Shown here piece after piece: positions 1 to 8,840 of a stretch of 64,000 bases of DNA. The DNA is taken from positions 3,286,001 to 3,350,000 of the forward strand of contig NZ_CP034570.1 in NCBI RefSeq assembly GCF_003970695.1, written 5' to 3'. This DNA is from Maribacter sp. MJ134 (GTDB lineage Bacteria > Bacteroidota > Bacteroidia > Flavobacteriales > Flavobacteriaceae). The notes beneath the pieces were generated by a model. The model saw only the letters and a program-made list of their open reading frames with translations. It was not told the origin of the DNA and did no database searches. Position 1 is the stretch's first letter, and every line of letters starts with the position of its first letter. A program made the position numbers and the translations under genes.

Positions 1-1117
1 TTCTAAATGGATAGGTATTTAAGCTTTATAGAGAATACAAAAGGTGATCTAGTTATAACGTTTCAATCCTAGTTTCTAAATGGATAGGTATTTAAGATGA
101 TAGTGGTAGACCCCACGACCGTAGCTGCTTTGTTTCAATCCTAGTTTCTAAATGGATAGGTATTTAAGACGTATGTCCATAATTAGCGTCAGCCATTCCA
201 TCAAGTTTCAATCCTAGTTTCTAAATGGATAGGTATTTAAGAATTTGGAAAAAACTGGATATAGCCACAGGATGTGGGTTTCAATCCTAGTTTCTAAATG
301 GATAGGTATTTAAGGGAGATTGTTAAAATCAAGAACATTGGAGATAATAAGTTTCAATCCTAGTTTCTAAATGGATAGGTATTTAAGATCTCCAATGCCA
401 CTTTTAAGTTATGGGCTTTCGTTGTTTCAATCCTAGTTTCTAAATGGATAGGTATTTAAGCGTAGTGTATGCCTATGAAGTTCTGCTGCGTATACTTGTT
501 TCAATCCTAGTTTCTAAATGGATAGGTATTTAAGCGTAGATGCGGATGGTAACGTTGTGTTCGGGCGTAAGTTTCAATCCTAGTTTCTAAATGGATAGGT
601 ATTTAAGAGGATGTGGTAAATTTTTTATCAATGATATCCTTCGTTTCAATCCTAGTTTCTAAATGGATAGGTATTTAAGAACGTCATATTTATAGGTGTC
701 GGTTCTTGTAATGAGTTTCAATCCTAGTTTCTAAATGGATAGGTATTTAAGATAAACGAATCTTTTTGAAAAAGAATCGTTCTGTTTGTTTCAATCCTAG
801 TTTCTAAATGGATAGGTATTTAAGCCGAAAATTGAGTTATAATTTCTTAATCCAAAAACATGTTTCAATCCTAGTTTCTAAATGGATAGGTATTTAAGAT
901 AGACTATTTTAAGCGCATTAAGCCAGCCGGCACGTTTCAATCCTAGTTTCTAAATGGATAGGTATTTAAGTCTTTGTACCGTTAGATAAGGTACTTACCG
1001 CATTGATGTTTCAATCCTAGTTTCTAAATGGATAGGTATTTAAGAACAATATCCCGTTTTTGATTTACTTTTAAGAGCCTGTTTCAATCCTAGTTTCTAA
1101 ATGGATAGGTATTTAAG
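1..1117 (-). CRISPR. Type I-B CRISPR array, 15 full repeats plus one cut by the window edge
   Basis: Identical 37-bp repeats start at 60, 132, 205, 278, 351, 424, 498, 571, 643, 715, 788, 862, 934, 1008 and 1081. A 23-bp remnant occupies 1-23, so the array continues past the left edge. Spacers are 35-37 bp and all differ. On the plus strand each repeat begins GTTTCAATCC and ends ATTTAAG. Read on the minus strand it ends in ATTGAAAC, the usual 8-nt 5' handle of crRNAs in I-A/I-B/III systems. Transcription is therefore inferred to run right to left from a leader next to the cas genes, making 1045-1080 the newest spacer position. No degenerate repeat is seen at the cas-side end, which is expected for the leader end. 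Confidence 0.98.
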
Positions 1118-1263
1118 CCGATATGAGCCCTAAATACAATGTTTACAGTAACTTCAAACGTTTTTTCAACTTTTTCTTTCCTGTTTTTCAATACGTCAAA
1201 GAACGCTTCATATGGGTTTTTTGGGTAATTTCCGTATTGGCAACCGCCCGTTATTGTTGACAT
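1090..1263 (-). CDS. Possible 57-aa ORF in the leader that ends inside the first CRISPR repeat
   Basis: An ATG at 1263 opens a frame of 57 codons that crosses the leader, enters the first repeat and stops at a TAG in the repeat (1090-1092). The peptide starts MSTITGGCQYGNY and has ordinary amino-acid composition, unlike random AT-rich leader sequence. I do not recognise it. It may be chance, a remnant of a gene into which the array was placed, or a real small protein. There is no clear ribosome-binding site, which means little in Bacteroidota. Low confidence. Confidence 0.25.
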   Translation of the reverse strand: MSTITGGCQYGNYPKNPYEAFFDVLKNRKEKVEKTFEVTVNIVFRAHIGLNTYPFRN

Positions 1264-1310
1264 AAGCATTATTTTTCAAAAAGATGAATATAAATTAATA
1301 CCCGGAAAAC
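1118..1310 (-). promoter_or_regulatory. CRISPR leader region
   Basis: This is the gap between the first repeat and the cas4 stop codon, on the side where the crRNA orientation places the leader. Positions 1264-1310 are AT-rich as leaders usually are, but 1118-1263 reads as an open frame on the minus strand (see the small ORF). The promoter of the array is not obvious. Its role is inferred from position and repeat orientation only. Confidence 0.6.
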
Positions 1311-1886
1311 CTACTTTGTACAGATATTCCGATACGTACAATTTAAGCATCTTTTTTTAAATTTTGTTGCCTTTGGAAATTTGTTTCCGTCTATTATTTT
1401 AAGCATTTCCCCAGTGCTTTGCCTTACTTTACTCTTAGCATTTTCATCTATAGGAACCTCCACCAATTTGTTCCTACTTCTGGTATACACCAAGAAACCC
1501 TTATTGACCGGTTTGTTGTAGGTGTCCTCGATTAAAATCGCATAGCAATAGAGCTGTTGGGCATAGGTTTCAAAAATACGGTCTTTCCAAAGAGCGAACT
1601 TATAATCCAAGGGAGCGTAACTACCATCTTCCAGTTCCAACACTTCATCCACCTTGCCCCTTAAATAATCATTGCCCAAATACATATCCGTCCATTTGCG
1701 GGTCACGCCAATTTTTTTGCGCAGATACTCTTTGTTGCGTTCCAATTTTTCATCATGGATTTCCCTACCTCGTTCTACCTTAAAGTATTTAACCTCATTC
1801 TGCGGTATTCGTAGCACATATTCAAAATAGGTATACCGTGGACAATACAGGTATTCAATGATCTGGGAGGGGTAGAAGCTTTGCAT
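1311..1886 (-). CDS. cas4: Cas4, CRISPR adaptation nuclease
   Basis: A 191-aa RecB-like nuclease with an iron-sulfur cluster. Cas4 trims prespacers and helps choose protospacer-adjacent motifs together with Cas1-Cas2. Four cluster cysteines are visible: C15 in an N-terminal YCPRY motif, and C180, C183 and C189 in a C-terminal CxxCx5C cluster. RecB-type nuclease motifs are D80 in GKVDE, D94 and K96 in LDYKF, and the QLYCYAI motif near 111. It is the last gene of the cas operon, 4 bp after cas2 and next to the leader. In most I-B loci cas4 precedes cas1, so its place after cas2 is less common. The ATG at 1886 gives the expected length. Confidence 0.95.
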   Translation of the reverse strand: MQSFYPSQIIEYLYCPRYTYFEYVLRIPQNEVKYFKVERGREIHDEKLERNKEYLRKKIGVTRKWTDMYLGNDYLRGKVDEVLELEDGSYAPLDYKFALWKDRIFETYAQQLYCYAILIEDTYNKPVNKGFLVYTRSRNKLVEVPIDENAKSKVRQSTGEMLKIIDGNKFPKATKFKKRCLNCTYRNICTK

Positions 1887-1890
1887 TACC

Positions 1891-2181
1891 CTAAAAGAAT
1901 AATGCTTTTACCTCGTCCGTCACCAGTTTTTCATCAAATGCCTGTCCCAACATACTGCATTCCTTCAATTGTTCTTTGTTCATTCTAAACAGATATACTT
2001 TGTCCGTTTCCTCATTGATGACTTTGTTGATCTGAAGTTCCAAACTGTCCTTTTCATTGGCGTTCAACGTGCCTAAAAAGCAGGAATATTGAACCCGATA
2101 CAGTCCAGCATGCTTGCATGCTTTTGAAACATAGCTGCGAGCCGAATTATTCTTTATATCGTATAAAACCCAAGTAATCAT
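1891..2181 (-). CDS. cas2: Cas2, CRISPR adaptation subunit
   Basis: A 96-aa ferredoxin-fold protein that bridges two Cas1 dimers in the spacer-integration complex. The N-terminal strand ends in LYDI, with the conserved aspartate at D8. Length is normal for Cas2. Its start overlaps the end of cas1 by 4 nt (2178-2181), so the two are translationally coupled. Nothing looks truncated. Confidence 0.95.
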   Translation of the reverse strand: MITWVLYDIKNNSARSYVSKACKHAGLYRVQYSCFLGTLNANEKDSLELQINKVINEETDKVYLFRMNKEQLKECSMLGQAFDEKLVTDEVKALFF

Positions 2182-3176
2182 TCTTTTTCAATTAAACTGT
2201 TCGCGAATCTGTGTGCTTCCAATTGGGTTGCATTAAGTCTAGTCTGTAACCTCCCTTTATATTTGATTCTGTCATTATCAAGGTATTCTAAGTATTCTGG
2301 TACAAAAAAGGCCTTTCCATCTTGGTTTAAACTTACGCCGCCGGTGAAGTTATCAAAATAGGATTTGTTCATTTTTTTGGAGGTAAACATTTTGAACACA
2401 AACCGCTCGCCATAAATACGATAGGGTTCAATAAAATCGTAAACCAAGCTTTTAGAGTTGTAATCGTCCCTATGCATAAAGCCCACAAAAGGATCTAGAC
2501 CCGCCAACATCAGGGCCCTTTCTATACGGCTATAAAGTATACCATATGCATAATTGAGAAGTGCGTTGAATTCATCCTGTGCCGGCCTAAAACTACGCCC
2601 TTTAAATTGATAGGTATTTGGAATACAGGTAGACAAGGCCTCAAAATAATGTCTCCCTGCCGAACCTTCCCAGCCGCGGAAACTTTCTGCAACGGAGCTG
2701 ACATCTGGGCCATCTGTTTCCAGAATCTTTTTTCTGAATTCCAAAATCGCCGCACATTTTTCGTCCAAGTAGGCATGTTGCAGTTTTCTATGTTTTTTTA
2801 GACCGTTCAGGAAATCTGCCTGATTTTCCAATTTTTTGGCCAACCAACTTTTTACCCAGATAAGCCCTGTTTCATTTAATGAGGCCACCAATTGCTGCTT
2901 TCGGATTTTGGTGGTACTGCCCAATTTGCTATGCCAAAACCTGCCCATGGGGTGCCCGTTGTTTTCAACGATGACGATATCTATATTATGCTTTAAGGCC
3001 AGGGCTATGGCGTCCGTGGTAAGGGCGGCCCCTTTGGAAACGATAAAAGAAGTTACCTTGTGTGCGGCAATATGGTTTACCTTAAAGGGTTGTTTTTTAT
3101 CCTCGCGTACCTTTATCTCGAACATGTCGTCCATTACATGTAAATAGGTGCCGTATGTATTTATGAAAATCTGCAT
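2178..3176 (-). CDS. cas1: Cas1, CRISPR integrase
   Basis: A 332-aa metal-dependent integrase that inserts prespacers at the leader-repeat junction. The catalytic residues can be placed: E170 in a WEGSAGRHYF motif, H235 in GFMH and D247 in VYDFIEPYR. The N-terminal beta domain (about 1-80) and the helical C-terminal domain are both complete. It overlaps cas6 by one base and cas2 by four. An intact cas1-cas2-cas4 set suggests the system can still acquire spacers, which fits the uniform repeats. Confidence 0.97.
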   Translation of the reverse strand: MQIFINTYGTYLHVMDDMFEIKVREDKKQPFKVNHIAAHKVTSFIVSKGAALTTDAIALALKHNIDIVIVENNGHPMGRFWHSKLGSTTKIRKQQLVASLNETGLIWVKSWLAKKLENQADFLNGLKKHRKLQHAYLDEKCAAILEFRKKILETDGPDVSSVAESFRGWEGSAGRHYFEALSTCIPNTYQFKGRSFRPAQDEFNALLNYAYGILYSRIERALMLAGLDPFVGFMHRDDYNSKSLVYDFIEPYRIYGERFVFKMFTSKKMNKSYFDNFTGGVSLNQDGKAFFVPEYLEYLDNDRIKYKGRLQTRLNATQLEAHRFANSLIEKE

Positions 3177-3862
3177 CAGCTGGCCATTATGGTTCCAAAG
3201 CCCCTACTTACCGATTTGCCAAGGCCAATCTCCGAAGGAAGCTTTGCATTTACAATAAAGGAACCCGTAAAAGCGACCATTTTGTTCTCTTTGAACAAGG
3301 TGCTTTTTTCCTGAAGGTTCACCTTGGCCATCAAACGCTCATTTTCGTCGAGTTCTATGTTCGTATTCCTAAAAAAGCTAAGGATGTGGCCCACAAGGAT
3401 GGCATTGAGCATGGCCTCCTTTTCGGTTTTGGTTTTAAAATTTTGGTATTTGGGATAATTTTTTTGATTGAGGGCCATCCAGAGGGTGGCAAAGGAGTAT
3501 TCCTGTAATTGGTTGCTATACCCTGTTTCCTCATTTTTCAGTTCGATATTTTTGCTGCTGATGGAATATTTTTTGCCCGAAATGTCCAGTTCCTTTATTT
3601 TCAGGAACAGTTTGGGCAACAGTTCTGCCCCTTCGTCGATTCCTACAAGCATAGGTGTATTTTGTAGTACTTTATATTGTATGGTGGGGTATTTATACCG
3701 AAAGCTACCATCGTCATAATGGTTGTGCAACATAGGGGAATGTTCTTTGAAAAGCGTACCAAAATACCCCCGTAGTTTATGGGCATCCCGGGTCTGTAAT
3801 TTAATTTCCGGGAATTTGATACGACAAATCTGTAGTTGTTTGGTGGTAGTTGCTGTGGTCAT
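3176..3862 (-). CDS. cas6: Cas6, pre-crRNA processing endonuclease
   Basis: A 228-aa RAMP-type ribonuclease that cuts the repeat RNA to leave the 8-nt 5' handle. The C-terminus carries the glycine-rich loop typical of Cas6, G213-L-G-K-S-V-S-R-G-F-G223. Histidines H41, H46 and H48 lie in the N-terminal half where the catalytic histidine is often found; which one acts cannot be told here. It sits between the pRiA4b-like gene and cas1, with its stop sharing a base with the cas1 start. In many I-B operons cas6 is at the cas8 end, so this placement is a variant order. Confidence 0.9.
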   Translation of the reverse strand: MTTATTTKQLQICRIKFPEIKLQTRDAHKLRGYFGTLFKEHSPMLHNHYDDGSFRYKYPTIQYKVLQNTPMLVGIDEGAELLPKLFLKIKELDISGKKYSISSKNIELKNEETGYSNQLQEYSFATLWMALNQKNYPKYQNFKTKTEKEAMLNAILVGHILSFFRNTNIELDENERLMAKVNLQEKSTLFKENKMVAFTGSFIVNAKLPSEIGLGKSVSRGFGTIMAS

Positions 3863-3905
3863 ATTCCTTGTTTTAGTGGATGTTTAACGGTTGTTCTATA
3901 GCCGA

Positions 3906-4535
3906 CTAGAAAAGTTCATATTCATTGGATTCCCAATTTTCTGAGTTAAAAAGGGCCTCTAAATTTTGATTTATTTCTTCTATGACGACTTCATTTTCAG
4001 CGTAAACCTCACCGGGCTCAAGGCCATACCATGTACTGATTTCTTTGTGTTCCAGGTGTTTCTTGTTTTTAATAACCTCCAAAAAATTAGCATAGCCCCA
4101 TGGTCCGCCCACATCCTCCGGCGGGCATTTACCCACAGCATCCATGCAATTGGGTATTCGTGTAAAAGCGTCAATCTCTTTTTGGGTCGTTTTTAAAAAG
4201 GATATCTTGTGCCACCAATCGTCCCCAAAGTCATAATTGTACCAAAAAGATTTAGCCCCATTTTCAAACAAGAAGCTGTCCTTTAACAAGACTTCATGGG
4301 CTTTCAATTTCTCGGGGCCTCCAAAGTCATCAAAGTCGTCCGGTATACCTACACGCATTGTTGCACGGCCTTTGGCATCGCTGAATTCGAAAAGATGGGC
4401 GTTCAACCAGCCAAAGGATTCCTGGATGATAAAATGTAATTGCAGCATGGTACAATCTTCTGGCACCAATAGCTTGCGCTGGCATTTGTGGGGCAGGTCC
4501 TGTAGGGCGATTTTTAGTTTGAGGGGGTGTTTCAT
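3906..4535 (-). CDS. Plasmid pRiA4b ORF-3-like protein inside the cas operon
   Basis: A 209-aa protein that looks like the pRiA4b ORF-3 family: an N-terminal section starting with LKIALQDL, a central WYNYDFGDDWWHKI motif (about residues 97-110), and then a CPPEDVGGPWGY motif. The family is found on plasmids and near mobile elements and has no settled function. It lies between cas3 (20 bp away) and cas6 (43 bp away) on the same strand, so it is probably co-transcribed. Both neighbours are intact, so this is an extra gene and not a replacement for a cas subunit. It could be a passenger or an accessory factor. The family call is from motif recognition. Confidence 0.8.
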   Translation of the reverse strand: MKHPLKLKIALQDLPHKCQRKLLVPEDCTMLQLHFIIQESFGWLNAHLFEFSDAKGRATMRVGIPDDFDDFGGPEKLKAHEVLLKDSFLFENGAKSFWYNYDFGDDWWHKISFLKTTQKEIDAFTRIPNCMDAVGKCPPEDVGGPWGYANFLEVIKNKKHLEHKEISTWYGLEPGEVYAENEVVIEEINQNLEALFNSENWESNEYELF

Positions 4536-4555
4536 GGTTTGCTTTTGATTTAAAT

Positions 4556-6982
4556 TTAAAAGGTAAACACACTATTTTCTTGTATTAATGTACGATTATA
4601 CCCTGTTTCATTAATATATCTTGAGTCAATATCTTCTTTTGAAACAAGTAAGATGTTTTCTTCATATTCATTTATTGTTTCCAAATCTTCACACAGATAT
4701 TTTGGAACAGAAATTATGTGCTGCTGGAATTTTAGTTTCCAACCTTTATTGAATTCTTCCCTGCTTATTTCATTCGTAATCTTCTGGAGATACTTCTCTA
4801 AAACTTCGGAAGCATCTTCATCTATCTCTATGAAAACGGCGGCGTATCGATCAGATTCTTCAATAATGCGAAAGGCTGAGACGGGAAGTTCGCCTTTTTC
4901 GTCAGAATCATATTTTAATGTTTTCATAGAATTGAAATAAGTGCGCGCGTCTGCAAAGGAGCTTTTTTCAGAAATCCCATCAAAATAGGCTGTAATCAAC
5001 TCTAAATACTCTTTTTCGTAGAAGCAAGTTTTTTGCTCCAGTGACTTTTTTGCCTGAATATATGTTAATCGGCCATAAACCATCGTTGTTGCCTTAGCGT
5101 CAAAATCTATAATATAAAGTGGGGAATGTATTTTTTCAACAGTATTATTTCTGTTGATTCTACCCGCGACCTGAATTATGGAATCAATTGGGCCAATATC
5201 CCTGAAGCCCATGTCAAAATCCAAATCAACTCCTGCTTCAACCACTTGGGTTGCTATTAAAATAGGAGCTTGATGTTCTTGAATATCGTCTTTGATATCT
5301 TGAATTCGTTTAAGGCGATGGGCAGGAATTATATTGGTCGATAAATAATAAATCGGGTTTTCTAGATTGTTTTCTTCTAGATAATTTCTAATAATATCAA
5401 AAACTTCAATAGAACGTTTAACAGTATTGCAAACAATCAAACAAGATTTTTCAGCATTCCATTTATCGGCAAAAATGGAATACACAAATTCGTGTGTCCT
5501 GTTTTCTTTTTCTTGCTTTAAGTTATATAATAATGGATTTATTGAAGTGCGTTTAAAAACCTCAAATACTTCTTCATAATTGGCAAGTAATTCTTTTGGC
5601 TCTACCTTTTCTCCTTCCAGGTTTAAAATCTCTTGTTGTGCTAGCTCAAAAATTTTAGGACGTGTAGCCGTCATCAAAATAATACGTGATTTTAAAAATT
5701 TTGATAGATAAAACAAAGCAGTTCCCAGTAGGGGCATTTGATCCAAGCGTAAGGTCTGTACTTCATCGAGGATGATGATGGAATTTGCAAAATGGTTAAA
5801 CTTCTTTAAAAGTTTATTTCGGTTCCCTATCAAGGTTTCAAAAAACTGAACAAAAGAAGTAATAACAACGTCAGCTTGCCAAGTGTCCAATGCCATTAAT
5901 TTTTGATCATAACCTTTCTCCGCGCCATCTACATTTTCTTTCTGGTCGTTTTTCCCGAAAACATCTGCGTATTGATAATGCCCTAAGATATTGATGTTTT
6001 GTGTTTGTAAAACTTTATCGTATTCACTCAGAGCTTGTTCAATGATATTAATAAATGGTAAAGCATAAATTATCCTGGCTTCTACTCCTGAATTATACTT
6101 AATTTTATCTTTAAGCTTTAAAGCAAAATCAAGTGCCGTCATTGTTTTTCCAATACCGGTAGGCGCAGTTAACGTAAAAATGAAGTGCTCTAAAATATTG
6201 CTTTGTTCTAGATTAGAGATGACAACAGCCCTGCAGTAGTTCCGCAATTCGTTGTTGCCAAGTTCAGTTAAATTTTTCTCCTGAAAATCAGGTATTCCAA
6301 AACGGTCATCAACAGAAGAGGGTTTAATGGGTTTTAATTGATAGGCAACAGTATTGGAAGCATCGAGTTTATCCCCTTCTATCAACAAGGAAAACAAATA
6401 ATTGATTAGGAAATAATCCTGAATACAAGCGTATTTTTTCCCCCAGTACCTAAAGCCCTTCCGCAGTTTTGTTTCTTCCGTATAGTAAACTAAATCCTGT
6501 AGTCTTTCAATTTCGAAATCTTTTTCGATTATTGGGAAATTCTGAATTAAATCCTCTTTTTGTTTATTGATGATTCGTTTTAAATCATCATCTAATTTTG
6601 AGGGAATCTGAAGTATGTCTATAAGCGGACTATGGTGTAAAAAAATTAGATATAAGGCTAACAGCGCCTTTTTCTCATCGTCCTTCTCTAAATAATTATA
6701 AGCTACAAAACCTCCTAATCGAGCGTGTTGTTTTAATTTGAAATCTATAGGCTCTTTATTTAAAAGATAGTTCTGAAAATAGGAAGTGTATTTTCCTAAA
6801 TCGTGAAAATCCACCACAACAGTTATCATTTCTTTCAGTTCATCATCCTTATATCCTAGGGATAAGCCTTCTGAGAAATGAAATAAAGCCTTCTCCTTTA
6901 CTCCATTTACATGAACGCGTAATTCTTTTGAACCTTCTGTAATTTCATGGTCATTTAATTTACTGTGGGAGTAATAGTTCAT
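4556..6982 (-). CDS. cas3: Cas3, HD nuclease-helicase fusion
   Basis: An 808-aa protein with both Cas3 activities: the nuclease nicks and the helicase unwinds DNA marked by Cascade. The HD domain occupies about 1-210, with H24, the H60-D61 pair in DFHDLGK, H86, and H116-H117. The superfamily 2 helicase follows: Walker A ending GIGKT (to residue 280), DEVQ at 406-409, MTAT at 437-440, and a C-terminal RecA domain with VVEAGVDLDFD (580-590) and QVAGRINR (604-611). All key residues are present. It overlaps cas5 by 4 nt. Length and domain order are those of a full I-B Cas3. Confidence 0.97.
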   Translation of the reverse strand: MNYYSHSKLNDHEITEGSKELRVHVNGVKEKALFHFSEGLSLGYKDDELKEMITVVVDFHDLGKYTSYFQNYLLNKEPIDFKLKQHARLGGFVAYNYLEKDDEKKALLALYLIFLHHSPLIDILQIPSKLDDDLKRIINKQKEDLIQNFPIIEKDFEIERLQDLVYYTEETKLRKGFRYWGKKYACIQDYFLINYLFSLLIEGDKLDASNTVAYQLKPIKPSSVDDRFGIPDFQEKNLTELGNNELRNYCRAVVISNLEQSNILEHFIFTLTAPTGIGKTMTALDFALKLKDKIKYNSGVEARIIYALPFINIIEQALSEYDKVLQTQNINILGHYQYADVFGKNDQKENVDGAEKGYDQKLMALDTWQADVVITSFVQFFETLIGNRNKLLKKFNHFANSIIILDEVQTLRLDQMPLLGTALFYLSKFLKSRIILMTATRPKIFELAQQEILNLEGEKVEPKELLANYEEVFEVFKRTSINPLLYNLKQEKENRTHEFVYSIFADKWNAEKSCLIVCNTVKRSIEVFDIIRNYLEENNLENPIYYLSTNIIPAHRLKRIQDIKDDIQEHQAPILIATQVVEAGVDLDFDMGFRDIGPIDSIIQVAGRINRNNTVEKIHSPLYIIDFDAKATTMVYGRLTYIQAKKSLEQKTCFYEKEYLELITAYFDGISEKSSFADARTYFNSMKTLKYDSDEKGELPVSAFRIIEESDRYAAVFIEIDEDASEVLEKYLQKITNEISREEFNKGWKLKFQQHIISVPKYLCEDLETINEYEENILLVSKEDIDSRYINETGYNRTLIQENSVFTF

Positions 6983-7779
6983 GCGTCCATAAATTGAATG
7001 TTCAGTTCGCCGGTATCGTCTTTTAATACATAATACGAGCCTTTTAACTTTACCCTAATGGGATGAGGAGTAATGGAGAACAGCAACCGGTTCATTTTGC
7101 GCACTTCCCGATTTCCGTTGGCTACAAATTCCCCCGGTAGCATATCTTCCTCTACAAAATTGTAATTCTGAAATTCTTCTTTATCAAACTTTAGTTCTTC
7201 TACAAGTTCTACAGGTACCGCAGAATGAATCTGAACATATTCATTTGAATTTCTTACCTCTATTTGACTATCACTAAAGGTTTCAATTTCTGATAGGCGT
7301 GCAGTGAAATTTGCTGTCCCTAGCGTGATATTGTACACCGGTTCTTTTTCTAAAAAATGGTTTCTAATCGATTCATAAACCGTTTTCTCTTTATCATTTG
7401 CCTTTATAAATATCTGATAAGCTACATCAGCTTTAGTAAGATCCCAAGCCGTGATTACTTCAAATGGTGTCTGAATACGGCCTCCTTCGCCACGAAAATC
7501 TGAAGACCAGTTTTTAGCCATATTCCCCGTACTTTTAATGCTTAAAAAATTAAGGCGGTGAAAACTTTTCTTCAATGGGTTAAGGACCCTAATGCCAATC
7601 TGAATATTTTTGGAAGCCAAATCTTCATAATATGAATCTCTTGACCATCCCATTGCAGCGGCCACTATTCCCATAATGGCAGTACGTGGCGGTATAGAAA
7701 AACTGAACGCAGTATTGTTCGCGTAATACTTTCTAAAATGCGCTAATTTTCCGCTGATTTTAAAACTTAATATCTCCAT
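6979..7779 (-). CDS. cas5: Cas5, Cascade backbone subunit (type I-B)
   Basis: A 266-aa RAMP protein that caps the 5' handle of the crRNA in Cascade. It starts EILSFKISGKLAHFRKYYAN, followed by a PPRTAIMGIVAAAMG segment typical of the Cas5 N-terminus. Its end overlaps the cas3 start by 4 nt and it follows cas7 by 27 bp, the usual cas7-cas5-cas3 order of subtype I-B. Confidence 0.92.
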   Translation of the reverse strand: MEILSFKISGKLAHFRKYYANNTAFSFSIPPRTAIMGIVAAAMGWSRDSYYEDLASKNIQIGIRVLNPLKKSFHRLNFLSIKSTGNMAKNWSSDFRGEGGRIQTPFEVITAWDLTKADVAYQIFIKANDKEKTVYESIRNHFLEKEPVYNITLGTANFTARLSEIETFSDSQIEVRNSNEYVQIHSAVPVELVEELKFDKEEFQNYNFVEEDMLPGEFVANGNREVRKMNRLLFSITPHPIRVKLKGSYYVLKDDTGELNIQFMDA

Positions 7780-7806
7780 AACAGTAGGTTTAATGTGAAA
7801 CTTCTG

Positions 7807-8820
7807 TTACAGTGAAAACTCAAAATCGGCCGAGGTTTTTATAATTACTTCCTTGATTTTATTTTCCCCTTCCTTATCTTGGGAGATTAAGTTTTTTAAA
7901 GCGGTTAAATCAAATGATAAATCTTTGAATTTTCGTACTTGCTTATCGGTAATCCCTTCTTTTGGTTCTGCATCCACAAAGTTGCGCAGATCCCCAAATT
8001 GCCCGTTTGAAAACCCCTCTTTGTAAACAATTTCCAGATAGAGTTTTGGGTATTGATTTAATTTGGAGCGTGTGGGTGAAGCCGGGATACTTTCCCAAAT
8101 AGCTTTTCTAAATTCCAGAACATCAGGATTAGTAAGTCCGGTTGTTTTTGCAGCAGCGGCATTAATTGTTCCATTAAAGCCCAGTAAACTATAATGAACC
8201 CGATAATCTTTACCAAATGTACTGCTGTCATCGTTCATAATCGTGACAATAGAGCTTGAATCAATTAACTCCACTTTATTAAAGGAATAGCCCCAATTTA
8301 ATTGAATTGGACCGGTATAAGCCTTAGTGAACCCGCCAACAGCGAACGCGCTGCCAAACATCCTTATATCAAGGAATTTTTCTTTCACTAAATAAGCCAG
8401 CAGCTCATAGTTCACTTCTTTCTGCTTAAATTTTTTATCTGTAATGGTTTTCCACACACCTTCAGCATCTTTCTCTTTAGCGATTATTTCTTTATAAACT
8501 TTTAAGGCTTCAGGATTGTTAGCAAAGGCTTTTTCCAGTTCACCTTCATTTTCAACAATTCGCTTTATTACAGCCTTGAGCTTGCTGTCGACACTAACTT
8601 TTGAATCTCCTTCCATATCTACAAAAACAACCTCATCCTCGTTGCTTGCTTTTAAATAATCTCTTATAAAGCGTTTAACTCGGGTATCGGTCACCAGATT
8701 GGTTTTCGTATCATAATCCATTCTAGGTTTGTTTTCCTGATCGGGATCACCGTTTGGATTACACTGAATGGCTTCATAAACAAATAGAAAATCGGAAGAG
8801 TTGGTAATGCTTGGTTTCAT
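7807..8820 (-). CDS. cas7: Cas7, Cascade filament subunit (Csh2-like, type I-B)
   Basis: A 337-aa RAMP protein that polymerises along the crRNA spacer. The N-terminal FVYEAIQCNPNGDPD motif and the following DTRVKRFIRDYL segment are characteristic of the Csh2/Cas7 I-B family. The central NWGYSFNKVELI segment also fits. Placed between cas8b (20 bp) and cas5 (27 bp). No truncation is seen. Confidence 0.95.
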   Translation of the reverse strand: MKPSITNSSDFLFVYEAIQCNPNGDPDQENKPRMDYDTKTNLVTDTRVKRFIRDYLKASNEDEVVFVDMEGDSKVSVDSKLKAVIKRIVENEGELEKAFANNPEALKVYKEIIAKEKDAEGVWKTITDKKFKQKEVNYELLAYLVKEKFLDIRMFGSAFAVGGFTKAYTGPIQLNWGYSFNKVELIDSSSIVTIMNDDSSTFGKDYRVHYSLLGFNGTINAAAAKTTGLTNPDVLEFRKAIWESIPASPTRSKLNQYPKLYLEIVYKEGFSNGQFGDLRNFVDAEPKEGITDKQVRKFKDLSFDLTALKNLISQDKEGENKIKEVIIKTSADFEFSL

Positions 8821-8840
8821 AGTTTAATATTTTATTTGAT

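Noticed and set aside
752-787. A near palindrome in one spacer (CTTTTTGAAAAAG) looked like a hairpin element.
   Set aside because: It is within a single spacer and is probably a property of the target, e.g. a phage terminator.
1-1117. Possible self-targeting spacers against this window.
   Set aside because: Reading the spacers against the window by eye showed no match; an exhaustive search was not possible.
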